From positions 1 through 23,959 of IMG/VR virus record IMGVR_UViG_3300006072_000046: a stretch of 23,959 nt of DNA, one strand, 5' to 3'. Below are positions 12,490-21,833 of this stretch, piece by piece. The notes beneath the pieces are model-generated. The model saw only the letters and a program-made list of their open reading frames with translations. It did not search any database and was not told where the DNA came from. Both the position numbers and the translations under genes were made by a program. Positions within the stretch are counted from its first letter, which is position 1. The number at the start of each line of letters is the position of its first letter. The stretch is from a virus.

Positions 12490-12902
12490 TGGCATACGGT
12501 TTAAGAAATATTAACATACTCGATCTAAAGCCTTCAACAGGAGTTGGTGTGCAGTTGCCATTTAGTACACCTGGTGTATTTCAAACGGTTTATACTACGC
12601 AAGAGCAGTTGAAGTATAACATTATTAATTTCTTACTGACAAACCCAAGAGAGAGAATTTTTAACGCTAACTTTGGTGCTGGAATAAGACAAGCTTTGTT
12701 TCAGCAAATAACGTTAGATACTTTAGATGCTTTAGAGAATCAAATAAGAACAGGAATAGCTCAATACTTTCCAAATGTATTAATTACAACTCTTACTTTT
12801 GGAGGAAATTTACAAGAAAACGAAATAACAATCCAGTTTGGATATCTAATAAATAACACTGGTCAATCAGATAATATAATAATAAACTTAAATGGCCAAT
12901 AA
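12489..12902 (+). CDS. 25: gp25-like baseplate wedge protein, 137 aa
   Basis: Identified by the gp25/GpW-family (lysozyme-like fold) signature TNPRERIFNANFGAGIRQALF (residues 51-71), including the invariant PRER and NFG. T4 gp25 is 132 aa, so the length agrees. It is part of the baseplate wedge, together with gp6 and gp53, and forms the sheath attachment point. The order gp25 then gp6 is as in other T4-like phages. The stop lies inside the next gene (11-nt overlap), an unusual overlap length that implies tight coupling. Confidence 0.88.
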   Translation: MAYGLRNINILDLKPSTGVGVQLPFSTPGVFQTVYTTQEQLKYNIINFLLTNPRERIFNANFGAGIRQALFQQITLDTLDALENQIRTGIAQYFPNVLITTLTFGGNLQENEITIQFGYLINNTGQSDNIIINLNGQ

Positions 12903-14751
12903 AAACATAACATATTTAAATAAGGATTTTACATCTTTTAGAGAATCCTTAATTCAGTATGCTCAAGCCTACTATCCAACGTCCTATAATGACTTTTCTA
13001 CGTCATCTCCTGGTACTATGTTTATTGAGATGGCCTCTTATGTGGGGGATGTATTATCGTTTTATTTAGATAACCAAGTACAAGAGAATTTCTTAGAGTA
13101 CACTAAGCAGACAAATAATTTATATACGCTAGCTTATATGCTAGGTTATAGACCTAAAGTGACATCTGCAGCAGTAGTAGAACTTGACGTATATCAACAA
13201 ATACCAGCTTCAGGGTCTAATTATGCTCCCGACTTTAATTATGCGATGGTGATTAGTGATGGTATGCAAATAAGGTCAAATGTAAATAATTCTAGTTTTT
13301 TCTATACTCCTAATATAGTAAATTTTAATTTATCCTCTTCTGTTGATCCTACCAATATATCAGTATACACCACTGTAAACGGTAATCCAAATACATACTT
13401 ACTGCAAAAAACAACGCAGGCAATATCAGGACAAGTTAAGACAGTTCAACTTACTTTTGGAGCTGCACAGCAGTTTCCTATTCAAACTATACAAGATACT
13501 AATATTATTGAAATTTTAAATGTAGTTGATAGTAATGGAAACACTTGGTACGAAGTACCCTACTTAGCTCAAAACTATATATTAAAGGCTGTTTCAAACA
13601 CAGCTCAAAATTATCCTGAGTTGTATCAACAAGCTAATCAGGTTCCTTACATATTAGAAAGGTTACAGGTAAATAATAGGTTCGTATCTAGATTTACTAC
13701 AAGCAATACTTTAGAATTAGAGTTTGGTGCAGGTGTACAAGCTGTATCAGGATCAGTTCCTAATCCTTTTAATGTGGGTATTGGAACAGTAAATGGTATA
13801 GATCTTTTAAACACTGCATTTGATCCTACAAACTTTGTAGTGAATGATTCTTATGGAGTAGCACCGGTAAATACGGTTCTAACAGTGAGTTATTTAGTAG
13901 GAGGTGGGGCAGGAGCTAATGTTCCAACAAACCAATTAACACAGGTTGTATCAAGTAATATAACGTTTCCTAATCCAACTAATCCTATTGTACAAAATAA
14001 TATTGAAACGACTTTAGCAACCAATAATAGTGTACCGGCTGTAGGTGGTGGAGATGGCGATACACCCGACGGTATTAGACTGAATACCTTGGCAATATTT
14101 CCTTCTCAAATGAGAGCTGTAACACAGCAAGATTACTTAGGGATAGTTCTAGGGATGCCTTCTAAATTTGGTCAGGTAGCAAAAGCTTACGTAACTAAAG
14201 ATAATGCTATATTTGCTCAATATGTTGCTACAGAGCCAGGTGAAAATAATCCATTAGCAACTTCAATTTATTTATTAAGCTATGATGTTAATGGTACTTT
14301 AACAACTCCTGGACCTGCCTTATTGCAAAATATTCAAACTTACTTGGATGATTATAGAATGTTAACAGATACTATTTTACTTAAGCCTGCTTACATTATT
14401 AATATTCAAGTTAGCTTTAACATAATAACATTACCAAACTATACTCCTAGAGCTGTATTAGCTGCTTGTATTTTAGCCTTACAAACATATTTCAGTACTG
14501 CAAACTGGCAAGTTAACCAGCCAATTATATTATCGAATCTATATACAATACTAGATCAAGTGACAGGAGTACAAACCGTACAGTCTGTTAATATTACAAA
14601 TATAGCAGGAGTTTCACAAGGCTACTCAGCTTATAGTTACGACATATCAGCAGCAACATTAAACGGAGTTATTTACCCTTCTTTAGATCCAAGTATCTTT
14701 GAAGTTAAATACCCTGATGTTGACATTCAAGGACGCGTAGTAACAATGTAA
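12892..14751 (+). CDS. 6: gp6-like baseplate wedge protein, 619 aa
   Basis: Recognised from the N terminus (FTSFRESLIQYAQAYYP, 14-30; SSPGTMFIEMASYVGDVL, 38-55; a polar helix with LAYMLGYRPK), and the central block MRAVTQQDYLGIVLGMPSKFG (about 405-425), both typical of gp6 in T4-like phages. T4 gp6 is 660 aa, so the length fits. gp6 forms the ring that ties wedge arms together and links to gp25 and gp53. The C terminus ends PDVDIQGRVVTM. It overlaps gp25 by 11 nt and is followed by a 4-nt gap. Confidence 0.85.
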   Translation: MANKNITYLNKDFTSFRESLIQYAQAYYPTSYNDFSTSSPGTMFIEMASYVGDVLSFYLDNQVQENFLEYTKQTNNLYTLAYMLGYRPKVTSAAVVELDVYQQIPASGSNYAPDFNYAMVISDGMQIRSNVNNSSFFYTPNIVNFNLSSSVDPTNISVYTTVNGNPNTYLLQKTTQAISGQVKTVQLTFGAAQQFPIQTIQDTNIIEILNVVDSNGNTWYEVPYLAQNYILKAVSNTAQNYPELYQQANQVPYILERLQVNNRFVSRFTTSNTLELEFGAGVQAVSGSVPNPFNVGIGTVNGIDLLNTAFDPTNFVVNDSYGVAPVNTVLTVSYLVGGGAGANVPTNQLTQVVSSNITFPNPTNPIVQNNIETTLATNNSVPAVGGGDGDTPDGIRLNTLAIFPSQMRAVTQQDYLGIVLGMPSKFGQVAKAYVTKDNAIFAQYVATEPGENNPLATSIYLLSYDVNGTLTTPGPALLQNIQTYLDDYRMLTDTILLKPAYIINIQVSFNIITLPNYTPRAVLAACILALQTYFSTANWQVNQPIILSNLYTILDQVTGVQTVQSVNITNIAGVSQGYSAYSYDISAATLNGVIYPSLDPSIFEVKYPDVDIQGRVVTM

Positions 14752-14755
14752 CAAT

Positions 14756-15997
14756 ATGGCAGTATATCAAATATTTTCATCCGCAGATGCAACTTTATAC
14801 TCACAGTATCCTGAAAAGAATACTGGTAGAGATTCTATATTAGAAGTTTCTGTTCAAAATAACTTACAGGATCAGTACAGAATGGGTGCTTTAACACCTC
14901 TAACACAAAATCCTTATTACACCTATGATATGAGTGCTGCTAATGGTCCACAGCCAATAGCTTATACTGCATACTATGATCAAGAAAGTGGTAGTATTTA
15001 CTACGATATTGAAAGTAGCAGCACTTATTATGATGTAGAAGTTGCTAATTTAAGAAGATCAGTATTACAATTTTCTCCCTTAGATTTGGCTAAGCTTAAA
15101 AACTTTGCATCTCAATCAGTGAGTGGTGCCTGGGAAGCTAGTTTAGTAATGTATTTAGCATCAGCACAAAATTTAAACACAACCTATTCTTTAGATGTTT
15201 ATGCTTTAACACAGCCTTGGGCTATGGGAACTGGTACGTATGCACAGACTCCCGAATCTCAAAACGGTGTTAGTTGGATATACACAGGACCTTATAATAA
15301 CTCTCCTCAGTGGAATAGTGAAGGAGGTAGTTATAATACTACTTTTACAGGAAGTCAGTTTTTTGATTATATGTCGGATAAGGATATAAACATGAACATT
15401 ACAGATATTGTAAACGGTTGGTTCACAGGATCGATTCCGAACTACGGTATTATTGTAAAACATCCTGATTACATTGAAAACAATACAGCTTCTTTTATTG
15501 ATTTGAAGTTTTTTTCGGTTGATACCCATACCATTTACCCACCAACAATTCAATTTAAGTGGGATGATACTTACTATAATCCACCAATAAGTGCAAGCTT
15601 TGTAACAAACGATAGCATTACAGTAACACTAGCAAATAATCCAGGTGAGTTTGTGCAGAATGAAGTTTATAAAATGGCGACTTCGGTTAGACTAACATAT
15701 CCACCAAGATCATTTTCTACCTCATCTGTATACTTAAACCAATTATTTTTTACAGAAAACACTTGTTGGGCTTTACAGGATGTAAAAACAAACGAATTTG
15801 TAATTAATTTTGATCCTATTTATACTGCATTAAGTGCAGATACTAACAGTAATTATTTTATGTTATATACAAGTGGGTTGGAAGTTAATAGATTTTATCG
15901 TATATTAATACAAACGACAATAAATTCTAGTACTTACGGTCCACCAGAGGTTGTAACTTACACAGGTCAGAATTTAATATTTAAAGTAGCAGAATAA
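14756..15997 (+). CDS. Baseplate/tail protein with DNRLRE-like (CBM-type) fold, 413 aa
   Basis: The layout looks like a DNRLRE-like domain: SADATLYSQYPEKNTGRDS (residues 9-27), a Leu/Phe strand (RSVLQFSPLDLAKLK), Tyr-rich beta strands (TYSLDVYALTQPWAMGTGTY), a Trp-Asn box (SWIYTGPY) and VNGWFTGSIPNYGIIVKHPD. In bacterial enzymes this fold decorates carbohydrate-binding modules. In a phage it may contact the baseplate or host surface. The protein is rich in Tyr, Ser, Thr and Asn. It follows gp6 by 4 nt and shares 1 nt with the next gene. The domain call is from motif reading; confidence for the role is low. Confidence 0.5.
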   Translation: MAVYQIFSSADATLYSQYPEKNTGRDSILEVSVQNNLQDQYRMGALTPLTQNPYYTYDMSAANGPQPIAYTAYYDQESGSIYYDIESSSTYYDVEVANLRRSVLQFSPLDLAKLKNFASQSVSGAWEASLVMYLASAQNLNTTYSLDVYALTQPWAMGTGTYAQTPESQNGVSWIYTGPYNNSPQWNSEGGSYNTTFTGSQFFDYMSDKDINMNITDIVNGWFTGSIPNYGIIVKHPDYIENNTASFIDLKFFSVDTHTIYPPTIQFKWDDTYYNPPISASFVTNDSITVTLANNPGEFVQNEVYKMATSVRLTYPPRSFSTSSVYLNQLFFTENTCWALQDVKTNEFVINFDPIYTALSADTNSNYFMLYTSGLEVNRFYRILIQTTINSSTYGPPEVVTYTGQNLIFKVAE

Positions 15998-16341
15998 TGG
16001 CACAGCAGGTTAATTTAGTTAAAGAAGTCTTTGGACGTAATACCTATACGAGAGTAGTTGACACTTCTTTTAAGGAATTATACACACCAGTAACTGCATC
16101 TATTTCTGCAACACCTATAACTGTTGAGCAATTTTTTGATGCATACAATGCTTTATTTTTTCAGATTCCTGCAACAGGAGATGTAAATTCTCATACGTAC
16201 TTAATACAAAGAAGTACAGCTTATGTAGGCGCTGGTGTTTTATCGCCAAATGAACAGGCATATATTGCAGAAATTAATTCTCTTAGAGAACAACTATTGC
16301 AAGTTAATCAACAATATTTAAACCTATCTAACTTAGTTTAA
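15997..16341 (+). CDS. Small virion-associated protein, 114 aa
   Basis: The product has a start (VNLVKEVFGRNTYTRVV), a central motif FFDAYNALFFQIPATGDVNSH (residues 46-66), and a helical C terminus (EQAYIAEINSLREQLLQVNQQYLNL) that looks like a coiled coil. I recall similar small proteins downstream of gp6 in T4-like marine phages but know no function. Its stop and start share 1 nt with both neighbours, which implies that it is translated with the 413-aa and 1586-aa proteins and may assemble with them. Confidence 0.55.
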   Translation: MAQQVNLVKEVFGRNTYTRVVDTSFKELYTPVTASISATPITVEQFFDAYNALFFQIPATGDVNSHTYLIQRSTAYVGAGVLSPNEQAYIAEINSLREQLLQVNQQYLNLSNLV

Positions 16342-19300
16342 TGGAAATAGTAAATGTTGCATATATTGGATCTAATGATGAATATCAATCGTATTCACCG
16401 TCTGACCTAGCACTCATAAACACTGTTACTGTAAACGCAGCTTATGGGACTAGTAATTTTGACTACATTGAATACTTTATTAAAGACCAAAGTGGTGTTG
16501 TATTAAGTAGCAACTACTATGGTACCCAGTATAATGTTGGAAGTGTTGTTAATCCTACTAACGGAACAACTTCTCAACTCTACTTAGATCCACAAGCTGA
16601 TGCAGCTAATGCCGGTTATGATAGAGGTGTGGTTAATGTAAAGTATAATTTCTTTACAAAACAACTATTATCTGGACCTGATCCAGCTACAAATTTTTGG
16701 ATTAAAAACATATCACCAACTAGAACAGAAATTCAAGTTGCTAGACAGGACTTATCAAATACTCAACTGTCAGATGCTTTTAATAATTTTAACAACACCC
16801 TAGCAGCAGACGCATACTATCCAGATTTTTACTTAAACTTTGGAGGTGATATTCAAATTATTGCAGTTAATGCAGTTTACCTTGAAGATATTAACGGAGA
16901 CGGTACAATTATATTTAAGCTTTATGAACCTTTACCGTCCCAGTTTACTACAAAATCAACTTTTTGGGTTGTAACAGAAATAGCAGATCCAGCAGAATTT
17001 AACGTATCTATTGAAGTTACTCCTGAAGTAACTCAAGATTATACCAAGCTAAGAGGTCCTAATTTTAAAGTATCTGTTAAGGATAAGGTTGGTCATACGA
17101 CTCCTTTTTACAACTATAGTACTCTATTAGCAACTTCTTTGACATCATCATATCAGCAGTTACAATCGATGATGCAAGAGCAAGGTATTAATATTAATGT
17201 TGATTATGGTAATTTTGCTAATTTTATACACTTTTCTTCTGCGACAGAGAGATTATATAACTACGTATACAAGCAACAGTTGATCGAATCTGCATCTTCA
17301 GGTATTGCAGCAGGACAAACAACTACAGCAGCTTTATTACTGCAGCAGCAAATCGATAATATTATTACGAATTATGATGGGTACGAATATTATTTAACTT
17401 TTACATCAGAATCAACTGCATGGCCAAAGTCAAACAATACACCACCATACGTTCCCTACTCTGTAACATCGTCACAAGTTGTAAATTGGCTAGGTGGTTT
17501 AAACGTTGTTCCTAATGGTCCTTTGACTATGAGTATGTATTACTCATCTTCTTATTATGACGATCAGAATAAGGATCTATTACTCTATGCGACACCTTCT
17601 TTTATAGTAGACGATCCAAGTAACCAACCATATGTGTTGTTTCTGAATATGATTGGACAGATGTTTGATAATATTTGGATTTATCTTAAGGATGTAACTA
17701 ATCGTTATGCAGCTAATAATAATCCAAAGATAGGAATCTCAATGGACTTAGTAGCAGATGCTCTAAGAAGCTTTGGTATTCAACTGTACACTAATACAAG
17801 TACTTCGGATAATATTTATTATTCAATATTGGGGGTAAACCAAACAGGTTCTTCTTTGCCTGTAACATCAAGTTTATATTCAACAATTGTATACTCAAGT
17901 AGCAGCTTTTATCCTTTAGCAGGACAACCTTATTTAAGTGCATCCCTATCTTTACCTCCTTTTGGAGATGAATTAATAAGTCGTTTTGTAACTACCTTCA
18001 TAACTGGATCTCCAAACGTAACACAGAGTGTTCAAACATTACCGGATTCGCAGATTACTGCTGAAATATATAAACGTATTTATCACAATTTACCATACTT
18101 ACTTAAGACGAGAGGTACAACTAAGGGGCTACAAGCACTTGTTACTGCTTACGGAGTTCCTGACAATATCTTAACTGTACATGAGTATGGTGGCTATAAT
18201 ATTTACAACACTCCAGGTATTCAGGAAATTTCAAACGGCATGATTATTACTGGCAGTTTCCAGCAAATATCAGCTAGTTTATTATCTCCAAACGTTACTT
18301 TACAGTATTATAACAACAATCTACAAAGAACATCGATTGATGTAGAAGTAGCATTTACACCAGCTGATTCTATAAATGCTAGTATTACGGCGTCTGGACT
18401 AGTAACATCCTCAGCACAGCCTGGTTACTTTAACATTATGCAGCAAATTGGTGCTCCTAATTTACAGTATTCAAGCTCTTATATTCCACTAGACATTTTA
18501 GAAACTGAATTTTTTAATTCAGAATATTATAATAGAAATAATGTTTGGGACTTTATTAGAACTGTAAAATACTATAATAATTCACTATTCAAAATGCTGA
18601 GAGACTTTGTACCAGCTAGAGTAAGTGCTGATACAGGTATTGTAATTAAGTCTCACATGCTTGAAAGAAACAAGTATCCAAGAAAAGAACCTATAGCAAC
18701 AACAAGTTCTTTTAATGGTGAGATAGAATTAGTAGCAATTTCAGGTTCTAGTGGTGGAAGTGTAACAGGATCAACTGCCTATGTAGCAGCGATTCCGGTG
18801 CAATATAACGGTACATCTTCGATGGCTTTAACTGGTTCACCAGGATTAGTTTTCATGAGTTCTTCTAATAATGTACAACAGTATAACGGAGAGTTTAGTG
18901 GTAGCTATATTCAAGCTTCCTATAATTATTTCTCACAAGACAGTATTTCAAGCTACGCTTATCCGTGGTCTTCTTCTGTAGCTCCTTCAGAGCATGGCGG
19001 ACAAAACATATTATTTTTAACTTACTCTGTAAGTCCGTTATTTGAAAACGTAACGACACCTGTTAGATCCCAAAGATTTTTGGAATTAGATTATAATGGT
19101 AGTCAATTAGCACCTACAAACTACGGATTGGTAACACAATCATTGTCGCAAAGTTTAGTAATTGGAAACGTTTCACAAAGTGAACAAAAGTATTCACAAT
19201 ATGCCTATATACAGGATTATAACTATTATTCAAGAGGTTATGTAAACGGAAGATATAGTGGTTCACAGTTATCAGGATTATATTACAATACGTATAGTGT

Positions 19301-21101
19301 AGGTGATATTTCCTACGGTACACAACCTGTAATTAACTGGTATAGTGACAATTTAGGATTCTTTACTCAAATAGCAACTAGCTCATTTTTACCTGGACAA
19401 GTTAATGCAACTTTAGGATACCTAGCTGATGTATCAGGTGGTTTATTCGAATTAAACCAAAATAATAAGAACTGGGTTGATATTCAAAACATATTTAAAG
19501 CAGGAACGACGGCAACTATTAAGCAATTTGATAATCAAAAATACGGCAATCAAAGATCAACAGATGGTATAAAAGCTATTTTTAATAGCGGATACAACTA
19601 TACTCCTGAACTGTACTATAATTCTGGATCAGACCAGAGTGTTTACTTTCAGTATGTGGGATATGCTTCTCCTGATTCTGGATTCAGTGCTATCAATAGC
19701 GGAAGTGGAGGTACGAATTACTATATTAGTGGCGGCCTTTTACCACCTGAATACCCTGTAGCAAATCTAGTAGGTGGTACTGGTTCTATTCTTAATATAT
19801 TTGACGAATTAGTAGCAGGAACAGGATTTAGTATTGGTACTTTAGGTAGTACTCCACACTATACTCCAACAATTAATGAAGTGTTGTCTTTCAATGCTAA
19901 TTTCGCAATTAATTGGAATTTTCAACAATCAGGTGAATATGGTAATTATGTTTTTAACATAATGGATAAAAGTCTTACATTAGCTACTCAAACTATTCCA
20001 TTTGAATCGGTAGTATCACCAGGTACTAATGCTGTAATTCAATTAACTAATCCCCCAAATCCACACTACGATGTAGTTTTAGCTACTGGAGAAGATTATG
20101 ATGTTCCAATAGGAGAGACTATAACCATATATCTATATGTAGGAGATCCTTATCCTCCCACTTTAACTGTAGGATCACCTGGACTTCGTTTATCTAATTA
20201 CAACTACGCTACATCACCAGGCGGTCCTTTAAATAATGCGTTTAAAGCGATAAATAATGATCCTGCCTACACAGATGCAGCTTTTGATCCGTATTCGTGG
20301 GGTGATGGTAATTACGCTATTCAATACTACAATCCAAGTACACCCCCAGTTAATCAATTATCAGGTCAAGCGACGTTTAACCTAACAACAGCAGCAGCTA
20401 ACTACGGACCATCAAGTCAAGTAAGTTTTCAATTGACACAAAGCGTAAGCACTCCTTATTATACGGCTAGTTTAAATCAAGGTAGTTTGTCTGCTACTAT
20501 AACATCTGTTGGACAGGGTGCGTATCCATTTGCAACGACAAGCTTTGATCCAACGTCAACTGCTCCATTTATTAAAACAATAAAAAATTCAGGTACTGAA
20601 GGAAGTATAATAACTTTTGACGTTAGTATGTCAGCTTTTTATCAATATCAACAAGTACCTTATTTTACTTCGGCTTCAAATGGTAATGAAACAACCTTTT
20701 CAAGTAGTTTATATAATCGATATGGTAATGTAACCTATCCTTTTAATCCTCAGTTTGGAGATTTAGTAGTAATGAGTGATTTTAGTGGACTTACTCAAGT
20801 TTTAAATGTATTAACAGCTTCTTTATCTGGAAGCGGAGAATTAAACATAAATGTCACACCACAGGTATTTGGAAACTGGGAGCTTAATCCTAAATTAATA
20901 TACAATTTTCTCATGCTAGCAAGATATGATGATGAGCAGAATGTAATATTAACTTTTAATAAGACACCAGGACAAACGTCGTATGGATTTTTAATACCTA
21001 ATACAATAAGTCCAATTGTAACAAATAATATCAATACCTTACAAGCAGCTGTACAGTCACAATTACTTTCTAATCAAGCAGCAACAAGTCCTACTGGTTA
21101 G
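16341..21101 (+). CDS. Very large baseplate/tail structural protein, 1586 aa
   Basis: The largest gene of the window encodes a Tyr/Ser/Asn/Gln-rich protein. Two segments look conserved among phage virion proteins: LPYLLKTRGTTKGLQALVTA, with YGVPDNILTVHEYGG (about 583-617), and SLFKMLRDFVPARVSADTG, with IVIKSHMLERNKYP (about 748-781). N-terminal residues 1-250 are beta-rich. The C-terminal half (about 800-1586) looks like repeated beta-sandwich domains, possibly contacting the host or the tail fibre. It could be a gp7- or gp10-like wedge protein (T4 gp7 is 1032 aa) by position after gp25-gp6, but the sequence does not let me choose. It overlaps the upstream gene by 1 nt, and a 49-nt gap with a late-type motif follows. 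Confidence 0.5.
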   Translation: MEIVNVAYIGSNDEYQSYSPSDLALINTVTVNAAYGTSNFDYIEYFIKDQSGVVLSSNYYGTQYNVGSVVNPTNGTTSQLYLDPQADAANAGYDRGVVNVKYNFFTKQLLSGPDPATNFWIKNISPTRTEIQVARQDLSNTQLSDAFNNFNNTLAADAYYPDFYLNFGGDIQIIAVNAVYLEDINGDGTIIFKLYEPLPSQFTTKSTFWVVTEIADPAEFNVSIEVTPEVTQDYTKLRGPNFKVSVKDKVGHTTPFYNYSTLLATSLTSSYQQLQSMMQEQGININVDYGNFANFIHFSSATERLYNYVYKQQLIESASSGIAAGQTTTAALLLQQQIDNIITNYDGYEYYLTFTSESTAWPKSNNTPPYVPYSVTSSQVVNWLGGLNVVPNGPLTMSMYYSSSYYDDQNKDLLLYATPSFIVDDPSNQPYVLFLNMIGQMFDNIWIYLKDVTNRYAANNNPKIGISMDLVADALRSFGIQLYTNTSTSDNIYYSILGVNQTGSSLPVTSSLYSTIVYSSSSFYPLAGQPYLSASLSLPPFGDELISRFVTTFITGSPNVTQSVQTLPDSQITAEIYKRIYHNLPYLLKTRGTTKGLQALVTAYGVPDNILTVHEYGGYNIYNTPGIQEISNGMIITGSFQQISASLLSPNVTLQYYNNNLQRTSIDVEVAFTPADSINASITASGLVTSSAQPGYFNIMQQIGAPNLQYSSSYIPLDILETEFFNSEYYNRNNVWDFIRTVKYYNNSLFKMLRDFVPARVSADTGIVIKSHMLERNKYPRKEPIATTSSFNGEIELVAISGSSGGSVTGSTAYVAAIPVQYNGTSSMALTGSPGLVFMSSSNNVQQYNGEFSGSYIQASYNYFSQDSISSYAYPWSSSVAPSEHGGQNILFLTYSVSPLFENVTTPVRSQRFLELDYNGSQLAPTNYGLVTQSLSQSLVIGNVSQSEQKYSQYAYIQDYNYYSRGYVNGRYSGSQLSGLYYNTYSVGDISYGTQPVINWYSDNLGFFTQIATSSFLPGQVNATLGYLADVSGGLFELNQNNKNWVDIQNIFKAGTTATIKQFDNQKYGNQRSTDGIKAIFNSGYNYTPELYYNSGSDQSVYFQYVGYASPDSGFSAINSGSGGTNYYISGGLLPPEYPVANLVGGTGSILNIFDELVAGTGFSIGTLGSTPHYTPTINEVLSFNANFAINWNFQQSGEYGNYVFNIMDKSLTLATQTIPFESVVSPGTNAVIQLTNPPNPHYDVVLATGEDYDVPIGETITIYLYVGDPYPPTLTVGSPGLRLSNYNYATSPGGPLNNAFKAINNDPAYTDAAFDPYSWGDGNYAIQYYNPSTPPVNQLSGQATFNLTTAAANYGPSSQVSFQLTQSVSTPYYTASLNQGSLSATITSVGQGAYPFATTSFDPTSTAPFIKTIKNSGTEGSIITFDVSMSAFYQYQQVPYFTSASNGNETTFSSSLYNRYGNVTYPFNPQFGDLVVMSDFSGLTQVLNVLTASLSGSGELNINVTPQVFGNWELNPKLIYNFLMLARYDDEQNVILTFNKTPGQTSYGFLIPNTISPIVTNNINTLQAAVQSQLLSNQAATSPTG

Positions 21102-21123
21102 AGTGATTTTTAACAAATAACAA

Positions 21124-21131
21124 TATTTATA
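21124..21131 (+). promoter_or_regulatory. TATTTATA motif upstream of the 223-aa gene
   Basis: TATTTATA lies in the 49-nt gap after the 1586-aa gene, 19 nt before the ATG at 21151. Candidate altered late promoter for the last three genes in the window. Confidence 0.42.
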
Positions 21132-21150
21132 AGAAGTAAAATAACAAAAC

Positions 21151-21822
21151 ATGGCATATTTAAGTAACACGACAGTTATCGTAGACGCTATTTTAACTAA
21201 TACTGGTAGACAGTTGTTAGCACAAAATAACGGTTCTTTCCAAATCACACAGTTTTCACTATCTGATGATGAGGTGGATTATACTTTATACAATCCAAAC
21301 CAACCATCTGGATCGGCTTTCTATGGTGAAGCTATTGAAAATATGCCTATTATTCAAGCTTTTCCTGAATCTAACGAAATTATGAAGTATAAGTTGATTA
21401 CCTTACCAAGAGGCACAGCTGTTCTTCCTACTTTAAGTATTGGATATAGTTCAATTACACTTCCTCAAGGTGGATCTATTTCAATAACACCTCAAACATT
21501 AAATTATTTAGGTGCAACTTCAACGTTTGAATTGGATGGTTACACAGCTACGATTGGCGATGTGAGAGTAACTTCTGCATTTAACGGTGTTGGTATTAAT
21601 ACTACAAATGCAACTGCTTTGAATGCTACAGGAACAACTACAATCGGTACAAACGTATCTAAAACTGTTATTGGTACTACTATCAATATTACAGCTACAA
21701 CTGTAAATACTTTATTTGGTAGCAGCACTACTTTATATACAACCTTAACAATCGTAGGTAACGACTCAGGTGCAAGAATTTTTGTACCGGTTCAAATTAC
21801 TCAATCTTCTACCAATAAGTAA
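21151..21822 (+). CDS. Virion structural protein, 223 aa
   Basis: The N terminus (MAYLSNTTVIVDAILTNTGR) and the acidic block SLSDDEVDYTLYNP (36-49), with YGEAIENMPIIQAFPE, form a pattern I recall from structural proteins of uncultured T4-like marine phages. The C-terminal half is Thr/Ala/Asn-rich and beta-like. The specific role (tail or head-tail) is unknown. It has its own promoter motif upstream and is 11 nt before the next gene. The high Thr content in the second half is noticeable. Confidence 0.55.
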   Translation: MAYLSNTTVIVDAILTNTGRQLLAQNNGSFQITQFSLSDDEVDYTLYNPNQPSGSAFYGEAIENMPIIQAFPESNEIMKYKLITLPRGTAVLPTLSIGYSSITLPQGGSISITPQTLNYLGATSTFELDGYTATIGDVRVTSAFNGVGINTTNATALNATGTTTIGTNVSKTVIGTTINITATTVNTLFGSSTTLYTTLTIVGNDSGARIFVPVQITQSSTNK

Positions 21823-21833
21823 CAAAATAAATT

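Noticed and set aside
15206-15553. A 115-codon frame on the - strand
   Set aside because: It lies opposite the DNRLRE-like gene, whose frame runs through with consistent codon use; no start context and opposite to all other genes.
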